A DNA stretch of 64,000 bases from Paramecium pentaurelia (taxonomy: Eukaryota > Ciliophora > Oligohymenophorea > Peniculida > Parameciidae), in NCBI GenBank assembly GCA_905183005.1, contig CAJJDO010000129.1, forward strand, positions 267,716 through 331,715. Direction: 5' to 3'. Made by a program: the position numbers and the translations under genes. Positions 13,896-27,000 of the stretch are shown here, one piece after another (positions within the stretch are counted from its first letter, which is position 1; every line of letters starts with the position of its first letter). The notes under the pieces are model-generated. The model was not told where the DNA came from. It was given only the letters and a program-made list of their open reading frames with translations, and did no database searches.

Positions 13896-15864
13896 GGAAT
13901 GATACTTTTGATGATCAAAATATAAAAGAAGAAAATGAAAATAATCAAAAGAAATAAAATAATAGAGATTCAAAAACCAAGAATCATATTGAAGTTTACA
14001 AAAGACTTATTAAAAATATTAATGAGACTTTAAATACATTAAAACAATTTGATCAGGAATAAGAAATTATTATTGTAATTTGGACCCGTACTCATCACGA
14101 TAAATAAAAGAAAGAAGGTGATGATAAGGATCCATCTGATGAAAAGAATTCATCTAAAGATAAATAAGAAGTGATTATTGATGGACCATTACCTTTGCTA
14201 GGAAAAGTTATAAAAACAAAAAAAGAAAAAAAGAAAAAAAAGTGGTGGCAATATCTAGCCATGTTTGTAATTGGAGCAGTTCAGTTTGTTTTTGGATGCG
14301 CAGTGAGCGCAATATCTTGTGGAGCTGCGATACCTATAGCAAAAAGTTTTATAACTGGAGGAATTTCAGATATGGTCTATTCTGTCACAGCAGCTTGGAA
14401 AGGATTAGATATTGATTGGGGAGCTTGGGGAAAAAACAAAATGATTAATGTTGCATCAGCATTAGTATTAGCAGGACCTTCTGGGGTTAAGGAAGCTCTC
14501 TAAATAGGAGGCAAAGGGTTTTAATCAATAAAATAAATTGGCATTACTGAATTTTTGAAATAAATCCCAACTGTAACAGTGGATGGATTAAAAAAAGCAG
14601 GTTTTTGGTTAAGTGATTTAGATAAAGTAAATATCTAAAATTAGTATCAAACTTTATAAATGATATAATAAACTGCTTTATAAACATAGAATAATAATCA
14701 AATATTAAATTTAGCAACCGAAGTTTTAGGAGATTAAGTCAGAAATGGAGCTATATCTGAAAGTACAGCATCTAATCTGTACGATTTAGTTAATTAATGT
14801 TTTTAATAATCTAAAGGAACAGTTAATGGTTTTCGAAATAGTTTTTGCGAATTAGCAAAAAAATATTTAAGATTATAGATAGCTAAAAGTAAAAGTAGCA
14901 AATCAGAAAAAAATTTAAAAAAAGAAGTAGAAGAAATTTGCTAGACTCAAGGAAATAAAAAATTTGATGGAATACAAAGCAAAATTCATTAATATTAATA
15001 AAAATGAAAAATATCTAAATAATGAAATTTAGAAATTTTCAGAAATTTTCAAAATAATTTATTTGAAAGACAATGAACTTTTAAAAAAAAATAGTAAAAT
15101 TAGATTTGTATTTTGAAAAATTTTGCAATCCCAAGTAAGTGGAGAAAGAGATTAACAATACCAATATTTAAAAATATTTAAATTCAACCTTCGATATAAA
15201 TGATAAAGATATTTAGGATGAATGTAATAATGTAAAAATATCAGATTAATAATCAATGAATAAATGTTATTAGAAAGTAATCAGACCAAAAATCATGGAA
15301 ATATGCATGGATGTATACAATAAATTAGGAGAATAATGCAATATTTTTATAGATTGCGAATTCATGGAACCAATAGAAATAATTTTTGAGAACTAGTACA
15401 ATGACCATTTGAACAGTCATATAAAGAAATTTAAGTCACAAACAAGCGAATACTAAATGCAGAATGCGAGTCAATATTAAATACAATAAATTTAATAATA
15501 ATGCGAAGAGTTATAATAAATAACTAATTTTGAACCAAAATTATTGGTGAAAAATGCTATTGACTATATGAAAAATTAATAAATGATTAATAATGATGGA
15601 ATCACCGTTTCAAATCAATTTATGAATAAGTTTAATAATTACTTGAGCCAATAAAATTATCCTATTATGATGATTTAGATTATGGAATAAGTTATGAATA
15701 GCAGTCTTTAGGAATTAGAAAATTTGAAATAAAACTCTCAGGAAAAACTATTTGCAAAAGCTTTAATTCAAGCTGTAGAAATAGAAATGATTGATGAAAT
15801 AGAGAAATAAATCTTTAAATCAAAAATAAAGAAATACGATAAAATGTTATCAAGTCAATTATGA

Positions 15865-17559
15865 ATTAATAATCAATATCCAATAAAATCATAATAATCA
15901 TAAATTCTTAAATCTATTTTTCTATTTCAAATTTATAGAAAATTTTTTAATTATTTCAAATTTGATTTAATTCTTTTAAATCATCTTATTCATACTTATC
16001 AAAATTAACAGACCTACATTTATTTTTTTTATTATTAATAATAATATGAAGTAAAGATCACCAAATATTAATTAAGCTTATTTTTATATTATTATAAAAA
16101 TAATGAATCATCAAATAAAAATCAATTTTAGAAACGAATTCACAAAGAAAATAGAAAAAAATAATATATTATTGAATGATTTTTTCAATTTCTTTAGTTG
16201 AATTCTAAGTTCTGCCTTAAATCATAGATGTATTTTTTTTTCTTTAGGTGAGGTTAATACATTCTAATTTAGAATCTTTCTAAATTGCAATAAAGTTCTT
16301 AGTATTTTTATAATCTATTTTAGAAGTATTATCTCAAGCATAATTACAAAAACTACTTATTTACTATTTAGATGCCGGAATCAAGCTGTTAAACTTCAAT
16401 ATCTAATTTTTTTGATGTTCTGTTGTTTGATAAGAGATGGTTTGAAATAACCCTTCTGCAAACATTTATCATTATTCAACTAAGGTTAACCATTCCAATT
16501 CCATTAAAGGATTATGAACTTCAGCAAATTTCAAATACCTGTGTCTTATACTTTTTAAATTGTGATACATTCTTAGCTAAAATTTTTAAAGGAATTTCAA
16601 ATTGTAGCATATTTTTTTCTTAGCCTTAGCATTCAATCAAATGATACCAATAAGACAATTCCATATTTTTTTTTGAAGGTAAGAGTATTTTCTTATTTAG
16701 GAAATAAATTATGAAGCATTTTGATAGTAGCACAATTTATTTTCAGATGAATAACATGATAAAGAATGATATAGCCTCAATATTGGTTGTAGTATAAAAC
16801 AAGTCCTTAATTTCATTTCATTATGGAGTAGTATTGTTTTTTACAAGTGAACTCCTCCTAAAATTTTCAACTTCCTTCATTCTTCGATTCAATTTTTTCT
16901 ATGATACTATTTTAAATTCTTTATAATCTTTTTATCATTTCTTTCTCAGGCATTAATCATTTTCAATCATCCCTCTTTCAAGGATGTGTCTGTTAGCCTT
17001 TCCTTTTTAAACTATTTTTCCAAATAAAAGAAGATCTTTAATCTATCTATTGATATAGTCTCTTCTTCAGCAGTGAATTATGGGTTAACTTGTATTAATG
17101 TTAAATATTCTAGATAATTTACTGAGAAGGTTTATGATGGGATTAGATTTATGTAATTCCAAATTTAAGGTTCTCCATTTAATCCCTGCTATCTCATAGT
17201 AACTCCTAATCATAATGGTAACTCCAAAATCTCAATAATCCTTTGTTTCTGATGATACCCTAAAAATTTCCAAAATAACTACATCTGTTTTTAAATACAT
17301 AATTAAAATTAGAATATATAATTTATTTATTTATAAATTGCTTCATGCTATTTTTTTAAATTAACAAAATGTTTGAGGATAAAGATTTAGTAGTGACTAG
17401 ATTAATTTCTAATTTAGTTTTAGTTGTTCTATTTTAAAATCCCTTAAATGATCGACTAATAGATTCTAATGTAGTACTACAATCTTGAGACAATAAAAAT
17501 CTAAATTAAATGGGCACAATAGTTATGTTTATTCAATATGCGACTCTATTCTTAGCATC
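15865..17559. other. No gene recognised
   Basis: AT-rich DNA after the SecA-like gene. I found no frame with a recognisable domain on either strand. Parts may be the decayed 3' end of the WD40 relic that lies just to the right on the minus strand, but the sequence is too eroded to say. Confidence 0.5.
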
Positions 17560-18300
17560 CCATTTTAATCTCTAAATCAAGATGATGATGAATTTATTAC
17601 TATAAGGTGAGAAGCATACTCAATAAATTCAACTATTATGACTATTTAATTTAGATTTTTATTATTAGGGTAGATTTATCTGGATCGCAAGAAAATAATA
17701 GAAAATCACTATGAACTTCTAATGTATTTAATTAATGGATTCTTAAGTCGTTCCATTTACAATTAAATAATAAAGCTCTTTTCAAATTTAAGCCGTTTTA
17801 ATCTACATTATCAAATTCTGATCCACTTCAGCTCATATAAGGAAAATTAGTTCCGACCAAAGAAGTATTTTGGATTTTAATATTTTCAAAATTTTTGTTT
17901 CTCAGATTTCCCTTCATCTAAACTAATAAATGTAATGAATTTGACCCACATTGAATTAAAGTGTTATCTATGGATGTGAGGTAAACTAAAAATTACAAAA
18001 GTTCTATGATCTATCTATCATCCTTTATGGTTTCTATTAGATCATTTATAGATTTTTAATTTTCTTCAGAGGTATAGTCTTTGTTATTGAAATCATGATC
18101 TGCTATAAGACATCAATAATTTCTTTGAGGTTATTAGTTGCAAATCTAACTTCTACAACAAATTAAGGGTATTTCAACTAAGAAATATAGTATTAGTGAT
18201 GTTTTTAATTTCCGTTCTATGAAAGGTATCCTATATTGTCTCAAGTTTTCTCCTATCAAAATTTCAATTAAAACATCATCATCTCCATCCCTTAACCTGA
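17560..18300 (-). pseudogene. Relic of a NACHT/pentapeptide/WD40 gene
   Basis: Read on the minus strand, fragments follow the order of ciliate NACHT-pentapeptide-WD40 proteins: ILIGENLRQY and PFIERKL, then NFENIKIQNTSLVGTNF and SGSEFDNVD (pentapeptide-like turns), then LFNCKWNDLRIHQLN and HSDFLLF-CDPDKSTL (start of a WD40 array). TGA codons and frame changes separate the pieces, so it cannot encode an intact protein. It is distinct from the intact STAND gene to the right, which lacks the pentapeptide block. The assignment comes from remembered family patterns without a database search. Confidence 0.55.
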
Positions 18301-18997
18301 AAAAATTCTAAGTTAGATCTACTTGTTGATCTATTCAATTTCTTTTCTTTTTTTAATATTGAATGTCTATTATCCTTAATTTAAGTTTTATACTACCAAT
18401 AAAAAAATATATCTTCTATATTTTTTAAAATTAGAAGCCAATACTATTCGAAGATTTTTTATTGATTGTATTGGAGGTAAAAAATGCTATGCAGAATTTA
18501 ATTCTAGAGGCATATTGCTTGATTCTTTAAGAATATAGAATAACTAATTTGTATATAAATAATGTTAATTATATAACTTAATTTGATTTCTATAATTGAT
18601 TACTCATTTTTCTTGTTTGTCATAAATATAGGCATTAAGCTTTGTGAATTTTTATCTCAATATTAAGAGATAGGAACATGTTTGAACAAAATCTTGATCA
18701 GGAATTGATATTTTTAATAATTGCTTATTGGATTAGCAGTTCTAATTAAAACTATTATTCTTTATATTTATAAACAGAGAAATCTCACAAAAATGCACTT
18801 AATATTAATTCATATAATCAATTTATAACCAATTGATGATGTTAGAGAAATTCTAATTTTTAAATATATTCTTTAAAATCTTATTATTTTCTTATTGATT
18901 ATAAGACTTGGGTAAGCGAAATCAAAAAGTAAAGATAATATATTGAAAAGAGATGATCTTCTGAATTAGGATGACTTAATATTAATGGTTCGCTCAA
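18301..18997 (+). other. Possible C-terminal relic of a membrane protein
   Basis: A plus-strand frame is open from about 18712 to 19020 and reads as a TM helix (LLIGLAVLIKTIILYIY) followed by a basic, then acidic tail (NILKRDDLLNQDDLILM). No start or full domain is present and the upstream part is broken by TGA codons. It resembles the C-terminal ends of ciliate multi-TM proteins only in general character. Nothing else is recognised here. Confidence 0.25.
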
Positions 18998-19236
18998 CTC
19001 TTGGCCCAAACAAAAAGATCATCAGAAGAATACCCTCCATTCTTTCTTTGTTTTGGAGTTGTTTGTACCATCTGTTACTACACCATAAGTATGTAACATC
19101 ATGGAGGTAAATAAAATTAAACATCCTGCTCCGAATTGTATTTGCATTTGTTCCTTCTTGATTGTTAGCCCAATCAGAATCACATTATTTGTATAATTTA
19201 TACTATCACATTTGCATTCCATAGAAAAATAAGATG
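18998..19236 (-). pseudogene. Truncated copy of the C39-like peptidase gene
   Basis: This is homologous to 59500-59747 (the intact gene at 59190-59747). It keeps the GAGCL segment with the candidate catalytic Cys and the MMLHTYGVVTDGT block. It has lost its 3' half with the His and Asp, carries a 16-bp internal deletion near 19049 relative to the intact copy, and has frame shifts. The shared DNA continues upstream of the start codon to about 19560, so it came from a segmental duplication rather than retroposition. Confidence 0.8.
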
Positions 19237-19651
19237 GCAATTATTTTGTTGATTAATAATAATAATGAGATGATGACGTCAAACCTATTTATTAATTAAC
19301 AATAATTACAATTTATATATATATCTTCATATTCAATGCTTAAATTTAATATTACTAATTAATTATACAATAATTTCATCATGTAGATTTAAACAAAAAT
19401 ATTTCAGAAATTGCTATTATTCACTTCGAGATATAAATGGTCAAATTTTGTACTCTCTGATTTGATTTCTTTTAATTGTAGATTTTACAAAGTTCTTTAA
19501 AAAAATTTACAATTTATTTTTGGCTTCATGTTATAAATATGTTTGAGATACCCAAAAGAATATGAATTAATTATTTTATTTTTAGAAATTCGCGTAAATC
19601 TGAATCTAATATGAAAATTATGAATTAATAATAGTTTACTTTAGTTTGGCC
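19237..19651. repeat. Diverged duplicate of the region upstream of the C39-like gene
   Basis: Short matches in order (aataataataatgagatga, tattcaatgcttaaat, aaatggtcaaattt, gtttgagatac) align this stretch with 59748-60310. It is the 5' flank of the truncated C39-like copy. No gene is visible. Confidence 0.6.
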
Positions 19652-21055
19652 ATATTATTCTTAATCATGATTTTTTAATGGGCTTCTAATTCCACTTTTA
19701 GACGAAGGAAGCAAATTCAATTGAAAAATAGTTACCATATTATTAGTTACTCAAAAGCATTTCAATTTTTTTATCATTAAAATTATAGATTTACAAACAA
19801 TTTTTGAATGGACAAATAAAAAATTAGAAAATCTCAATACTAGTCATTAATTTTTTATTTTTTGATATTCTTTATATTATTATTTGTTTATTAATAAATT
19901 TTAGAAGTAAATAAAATCAATTTTTGAATTATTAAATAATATTTATTTCTTTATAGTATATTTCTTACTTAAATATTTTTATACACTATCCTAAATAATT
20001 TCCATCTCCACTCACTTTTCCTTATATTCTTGGTTTCGTTTAAAAAGATGACTGATTGGTTATTCATAATTTTTGGGCTAATCATCCCTATATAACTCCC
20101 TAATGTGGTAAATTATTTAAAGTGTTTTTGCATTTATTAAATAGTATTTTCTTTTAACTGTTATACAAATGAGGGAAAAATAAGCGCAATCTTTAAGATA
20201 GATTTTAATTTGATATTCTTTTATTTAAAAATGATTCATTTAAATAATGTAGTAATTCAATTTAGATTCTCCTTAAGATTAAAAAGTGAAGAAATAGCTA
20301 TTTATAAAACACATACGATGCCCATGTGTTTCAACCTAGATTTTTATTTAACTATCCAAGCGCACTTTGAATCCTCCACCCCTGATTAAGAATTTGGTGC
20401 CATAATAAAAATGATTTAACCTTTCTTGCTGATATCACTTTTAAACCATCTTTATTTATGAATAATACAACTACATATTTATCATGCTCAGATATTTTTT
20501 TATGAAAATGGTTTTTCCCCTTTATTTAGATAATCAAAATAAAAAAAAGATTGAGCCCAATTTTCTACCAAAAATAATGATGATTACTTTTAAAGGATGA
20601 ATAACTTTCAATTAATACTTAAACTTCTAATCATTAATATATTTTGGATTTGATAAAAGGTTAGATGACTATTTTTTTATCAAGGTATCTAATCCAAAAA
20701 AAAAGAGGTATTTTTTCTTGTAAAAATTAAGTGTATTTATAAAATTAGCAAAAAATACATTTATAACAGATTATTTTTTAATTTATTGCTAAACCATCTC
20801 CTTCTATATTTAATTCAATAATTACACTTATTATTAATAATATAAAGACTAAAATTCAACTATAAAATTAAACTATTCCTTATTATCTAGTATGACCTGA
20901 ATTTAAAAACTCTGTTGTTCTGTTATTTACTCCTTTATTTCTTTAATTATATTTTCTTATTCTTTATATCTATGTAAATTAATACTTATATTTTGTTATT
21001 GAAAGATGAATTAAATTGAAAATTATTCTTAAAATTTTCTAAAGGATCTTGAAGT
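19652..21055. repeat. Duplicated contig end (partner 21057-22460)
   Basis: These 1,404 bases recur after the N at 21056 at an offset of 1405, with only an occasional substitution noticed (for example tacttaaat against tacataaat near 19973 and 21378). It is an unmerged contig overlap. Apart from the WD40 relic listed separately I see no gene in it. Confidence 0.9.
20348..20489 (-). pseudogene. WD40 repeat relic
   Basis: A minus-strand frame reads HDKYVVVLFINKDG, LKVISAR, SFLLWHQILNQ and WRIQSALG, which follows the spacing of one WD40 blade of the ciliate type (H..., ...ISG..DK..., W.Q.NQ..W). It is bounded by TGA codons and frame changes. The same relic appears again at 21753-21894 and in part from 24376 because of the contig overlaps. 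Confidence 0.45.
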
Positions 21056-21056
21056 N
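21056..21056. other. Single-N contig join
   Basis: An N between two copies of the same 1.4 kb sequence. Confidence 0.9.
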
Positions 21057-21822
21057 ATATTATTCTTAATCATGATTTTTTAATGGGCTTCTAATTCCAC
21101 TTTTAGACGAAGGAAGCAAATTCAATTGAAAAATAGTTACCATATTATTAGTTACTCAAAAGCATTTCAATTTTTTTATCATTAAAATTATAGATTTACA
21201 AACAATTTTTGAATGGACAAATAAAAAATTAGAAAATCTCAATACTAGTCATTAATTTTTTATTTTTTGATATTCTTTATATTATTATTTGTTTATTAAT
21301 AAATTTTAGAAGTAAATAAAATCAATTTTTGAATTATTAAATAATATTTATTTCTTTATAGTATATTTCTTACATAAATATTTTTATACACTATCCTAAA
21401 TAATTTCCATCTCCACTCACTTTTCCTTATATTCTTGGTTTCGTTTAAAAAGATGACTGATTGGTTATTCATAATTTTTGGGCTAATCATCCCTATATAA
21501 CTCCCTAATGTGGTAAATTATTTAAAGTGTTTTTGCATTTATTAAATAGTATTTTCTTTTAACTGTTATACAAATGAGGGAAAAATAAGCGCAATCTTTA
21601 AGATAGATTTTAATTTGATATTCTTTTATTTAAAAATGATTCATTTAAATAATGTAGTAATTCAATTTAGATTCTCCTTAAGATTAAAAAGTGAAGAAAT
21701 AGCTATTTATAAAACACATACGATGCCCATGTGTTTCAACCTAGATTTTTATTTAACTATCCAAGCGCACTTTGAATCCTCCACCCCTGATTAAGAATTT
21801 GGTGCCATAATAAAAATGATTT

Positions 21823-24044
21823 AACCTTTCTTGCTGATATCACTTTTAAACCATCTTTATTTATGAATAATACAACTACATATTTATCATGCTCAGATAT
21901 TTTTTTATGAAAATGGTTTTTCCCCTTTATTTAGATAATCAAAATAAAAAAAAGATTGAGCCCAATTTTCTACCAAAAATAATGATGATTACTTTTAAAG
22001 GATGAATAACTTTCAATTAATACTTAAACTTCTAATCATTAATATATTTTGGATTTGATAAAAGGTTAGATGACTATTTTTTTATCAAGGTATCTAATCC
22101 AAAAAAAAAGAGGTATTTTTTCTTGTAAAAATTAAGTGTATTTATAAAATTAGCAAAAAATACATTTATAACAGATTATTTTTTAATTTATTGCTAAACC
22201 ATCTCCTTCTATATTTAATTCAATAATTACACTTATTATTAATAATATAAAGACTAAAATTCAACTATAAAATTAAACTATTCCTTATTATCTAGTATGA
22301 CCTGAATTTAAAAACTCTGTTGTTCTGTTATTTACTCCTTTATTTCTTTAATTATATTTTCTTATTCTTTATATCTATGTAAATTAATACTTATATTTTG
22401 TTATTGAAAGATGAATTAAATTGAAAATTATTCTTAAAATTTTCTAAAGGATCTTGAAGTATTTCCATTTGCAATTAATCAGAATCATTTTAAGATTAAC
22501 AAAAATAATTACAGAAATATATTGCAATTTTACACATTTAAATTTAGATTTTAATTAAAGTGTAAAGAAAAATATAATCAATATTAGATAGAACTCTATA
22601 TAAATGAAATAGATATAAATAATATAAAGAAGAAGAAATTTAAATCAACTAAATATAATTTAAATTGTTTAATTTTGACGTATTTATATCATTATGTTAT
22701 GGAACCTTTTTCATGAAATAAATTTAGTAAATTACGATTTTCTTAATTAAAAAATATAGAACCTTTAATACTACATGAATCTGCTAAAATTAAAGGATAT
22801 AAAGTAAAGCTTTTGAAGCATTTTGGTTAATTCTAATTTTAATCTAATCTATAAAATAAAATTGACCCATTTTTCATCCCTAAAATAATGTTTTAACTAC
22901 ATGGAGTAAATGTGGCACAATTAATTTATGTATTAAATTGATCTAAAAAATATATCGATTTCCCATCTTTTTATTTGTTAATTTCTATTTTGTTTTCCTT
23001 AATATGCAATTTATACTCTGAAGTCTCTTCTATTAAATAATTATAATTTATATCCTCTATCAAAAATTAACAGTATTCAACATAATCTGAAATATTATCT
23101 GCATTTATATCATTACTACTGAGAATTTTTTATATATAAACTTGATTTTCATATTCTTAAAATGATATGCTAATTACTTCCTATTGATTTGGTTGGTAAT
23201 TTTGGTTTACTTTAAGTTTAATTTTTCTTAAATCAGACAAATCCCATAGAATAATGCTCATATCATAACCGATGGATACTAATAAATTTCCATCTTTTTA
23301 AAAACGTAATAAATGAGGATTAAAATTTGTAAATTAATTTGGTTCTAATATTGCAATTTATTTTTTAGATTTCATATCAAATAAAGAGAAATAAAAATTA
23401 TTTTGAATAGCTAAGATCTGTCTTTTATCACAATATGCACAATTAAAAAAATCTCTACTAGTTTTTGTTTCCAACAACATTTAAAATTACTCAAAATCAG
23501 ATACATATGTTGCTAATATTACAATCTTTTTAAGAGGCTCAATAAAAGAATATATAATGAGAAAATTATCATTTTCAACAGGAAAACATTAAGCTTAATC
23601 AAATTATTATTCATCCATTTCATCAGGTTTTTTTAGTTTGAACTCTTTAATAATTTTGTATTAATCGGTTACGTCTAAACATCTAATAGTAACATTGTAA
23701 TTAGTAAATAGTATTTTATTATCTCCTGAAAATACTAAATTCTATGTACATCCAATATCATTTTCAAACCTATGTTCAACTTGTTTTTTTGTAAAAGACC
23801 AAATAATTATTTCACTTTCATTTTAAATTGCCATTTTAAGATTGTCATGCGTAATAGTAACTAATTTAGCATCTGATATTGATTAAGAATTATCAAATTA
23901 AAAATATTCTGAACTTTCTTGATCAAAAAAAACAAAAATTTTAAGAGGTTTAATTTATATCATTAAATTATTATCACTTAAAAATTACATGGCAGGTTTA
24001 GGAATGTCAACGTAACAAGTTTTTCTTTAAATTTAATATAATTC
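21823..24044. repeat. Duplicated contig end (partner 24376-26597)
   Basis: These 2,222 bases recur after the 331-N gap. The segment includes the true 3' end of the STAND gene (stop at 22689-22691 here, 25242-25244 in the partner). The N gap therefore represents a negative gap: the flanking contigs overlap and no sequence is missing. Confidence 0.9.
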
Positions 24045-27000
24045 NNNNNNNNNNNNNNNNNNNNNNNNNNNNNNNNNNNNNNNNNNNNNNNNNNNNNNNN
24101 NNNNNNNNNNNNNNNNNNNNNNNNNNNNNNNNNNNNNNNNNNNNNNNNNNNNNNNNNNNNNNNNNNNNNNNNNNNNNNNNNNNNNNNNNNNNNNNNNNNN
24201 NNNNNNNNNNNNNNNNNNNNNNNNNNNNNNNNNNNNNNNNNNNNNNNNNNNNNNNNNNNNNNNNNNNNNNNNNNNNNNNNNNNNNNNNNNNNNNNNNNNN
24301 NNNNNNNNNNNNNNNNNNNNNNNNNNNNNNNNNNNNNNNNNNNNNNNNNNNNNNNNNNNNNNNNNNNNNNNNNNNAACCTTTCTTGCTGATATCACTTTT
24401 AAACCATCTTTATTTATGAATAATACAACTACATATTTATCATGCTCAGATATTTTTTTATGAAAATGGTTTTTCCCCTTTATTTAGATAATCAAAATAA
24501 AAAAAAGATTGAGCCCAATTTTCTACCAAAAATAATGATGATTACTTTTAAAGGATGAATAACTTTCAATTAATACTTAAACTTCTAATCATTAATATAT
24601 TTTGGATTTGATAAAAGGTTAGATGACTATTTTTTTATCAAGGTATCTAATCCAAAAAAAAAGAGGTATTTTTTCTTGTAAAAATTAAGTGTATTTATAA
24701 AATTAGCAAAAAATACATTTATAACAGATTATTTTTTAATTTATTGCTAAACCATCTCCTTCTATATTTAATTCAATAATTACACTTATTATTAATAATA
24801 TAAAGACTAAAATTCAACTATAAAATTAAACTATTCCTTATTATCTAGTATGACCTGAATTTAAAAACTCTGTTGTTCTGTTATTTACTCCTTTATTTCT
24901 TTAATTATATTTTCTTATTCTTTATATCTATGTAAATTAATACTTATATTTTGTTATTGAAAGATGAATTAAATTGAAAATTATTCTTAAAATTTTCTAA
25001 AGGATCTTGAAGTATTTCCATTTGCAATTAATCAGAATCATTTTAAGATTAACAAAAATAATTACAGAAATATATTGCAATTTTACACATTTAAATTTAG
25101 ATTTTAATTAAAGTGTAAAGAAAAATATAATCAATATTAGATAGAACTCTATATAAATGAAATAGATATAAATAATATAAAGAAGAAGAAATTTAAATCA
25201 ACTAAATATAATTTAAATTGTTTAATTTTGACGTATTTATATCATTATGTTATGGAACCTTTTTCATGAAATAAATTTAGTAAATTACGATTTTCTTAAT
25301 TAAAAAATATAGAACCTTTAATACTACATGAATCTGCTAAAATTAAAGGATATAAAGTAAAGCTTTTGAAGCATTTTGGTTAATTCTAATTTTAATCTAA
25401 TCTATAAAATAAAATTGACCCATTTTTCATCCCTAAAATAATGTTTTAACTACATGGAGTAAATGTGGCACAATTAATTTATGTATTAAATTGATCTAAA
25501 AAATATATCGATTTCCCATCTTTTTATTTGTTAATTTCTATTTTGTTTTCCTTAATATGCAATTTATACTCTGAAGTCTCTTCTATTAAATAATTATAAT
25601 TTATATCCTCTATCAAAAATTAACAGTATTCAACATAATCTGAAATATTATCTGCATTTATATCATTACTACTGAGAATTTTTTATATATAAACTTGATT
25701 TTCATATTCTTAAAATGATATGCTAATTACTTCCTATTGATTTGGTTGGTAATTTTGGTTTACTTTAAGTTTAATTTTTCTTAAATCAGACAAATCCCAT
25801 AGAATAATGCTCATATCATAACCGATGGATACTAATAAATTTCCATCTTTTTAAAAACGTAATAAATGAGGATTAAAATTTGTAAATTAATTTGGTTCTA
25901 ATATTGCAATTTATTTTTTAGATTTCATATCAAATAAAGAGAAATAAAAATTATTTTGAATAGCTAAGATCTGTCTTTTATCACAATATGCACAATTAAA
26001 AAAATCTCTACTAGTTTTTGTTTCCAACAACATTTAAAATTACTCAAAATCAGATACATATGTTGCTAATATTACAATCTTTTTAAGAGGCTCAATAAAA
26101 GAATATATAATGAGAAAATTATCATTTTCAACAGGAAAACATTAAGCTTAATCAAATTATTATTCATCCATTTCATCAGGTTTTTTTAGTTTGAACTCTT
26201 TAATAATTTTGTATTAATCGGTTACGTCTAAACATCTAATAGTAACATTGTAATTAGTAAATAGTATTTTATTATCTCCTGAAAATACTAAATTCTATGT
26301 ACATCCAATATCATTTTCAAACCTATGTTCAACTTGTTTTTTTGTAAAAGACCAAATAATTATTTCACTTTCATTTTAAATTGCCATTTTAAGATTGTCA
26401 TGCGTAATAGTAACTAATTTAGCATCTGATATTGATTAAGAATTATCAAATTAAAAATATTCTGAACTTTCTTGATCAAAAAAAACAAAAATTTTAAGAG
26501 GTTTAATTTATATCATTAAATTATTATCACTTAAAAATTACATGGCAGGTTTAGGAATGTCAACGTAACAAGTTTTTCTTTAAATTTAATATAATTCAGG
26601 CTTACTCAAATCCCAAGCTATATGATACAATTAAGATTCAATTTAATAGCATGAAATTAGATGATTATCAGCTATTTAAAATTTTAAATTTATTGCTTAA
26701 GTAAAGTAACTTATTGTCATGAAATTTTCAATTAAATATAAAGTATTTAATTTCCAAATTATAATTAGGCAAGGATCTTTATCAACAGCTGCAAAATAAT
26801 TTGCATCTTCAGAGAAACAAAAGATAGAGCGCAAACCTTATCCTTTAATTAATACATCTATTTTTTTAAATTTGGTTAATTCCCATCTAATAATTTAAGT
26901 CAAAGAACCAGATACTAATTATAAACCATCAGGAGATATTGATATTAAATTAATTGAATCAGAATGGCCATCCATTTCTGATTATTATGATCTTAAAGCT

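Larger units (their letters stand above)
10756..15864 (+). pseudogene. SecA-like DEAD ATPase fused to TPR-like, His-rich and hydrophobic regions; frame broken
   Basis: Hallmarks of the SecA motor are in order: GEGKT Walker A (about 11545), DEVDSM Walker B (about 11870), LTGTLGS (about 12412), AGRGID (about 12848) and GRIGRQG (about 12958). Known SecA proteins drive export across bacterial and thylakoid membranes; larger eukaryotic relatives like this one have no established role. After the motor come a TPR-like stretch (about 13440-13540), an HNHIPNQ repeat, a Lys-rich linker, a hydrophobic Gly/Ala block (14240-14500) with GGISDM, and a coiled tail ending in TGA at 15862. A 29-nt intron lies at 12309-12337. 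The frame is damaged: a missing base near 11906, TGA at 13280-13282, an extra A near 14935, an extra T near 15112, and a 90-bp insertion at 12461. The small indels lie in homopolymers, so they may be sequencing errors rather than decay. The true start may be upstream. Confidence 0.75.

Noticed and set aside
13497..13948. Overlapping hydrophobic open frames on both strands in the standard code
   Set aside because: They are other-phase readings of the HNHIPNQ repeat region of the SecA-like gene; the ciliate-code frame carries the gene.
24007..24396. A 129-residue open frame across the N run
   Set aside because: It consists almost entirely of unknown residues from the assembly gap.
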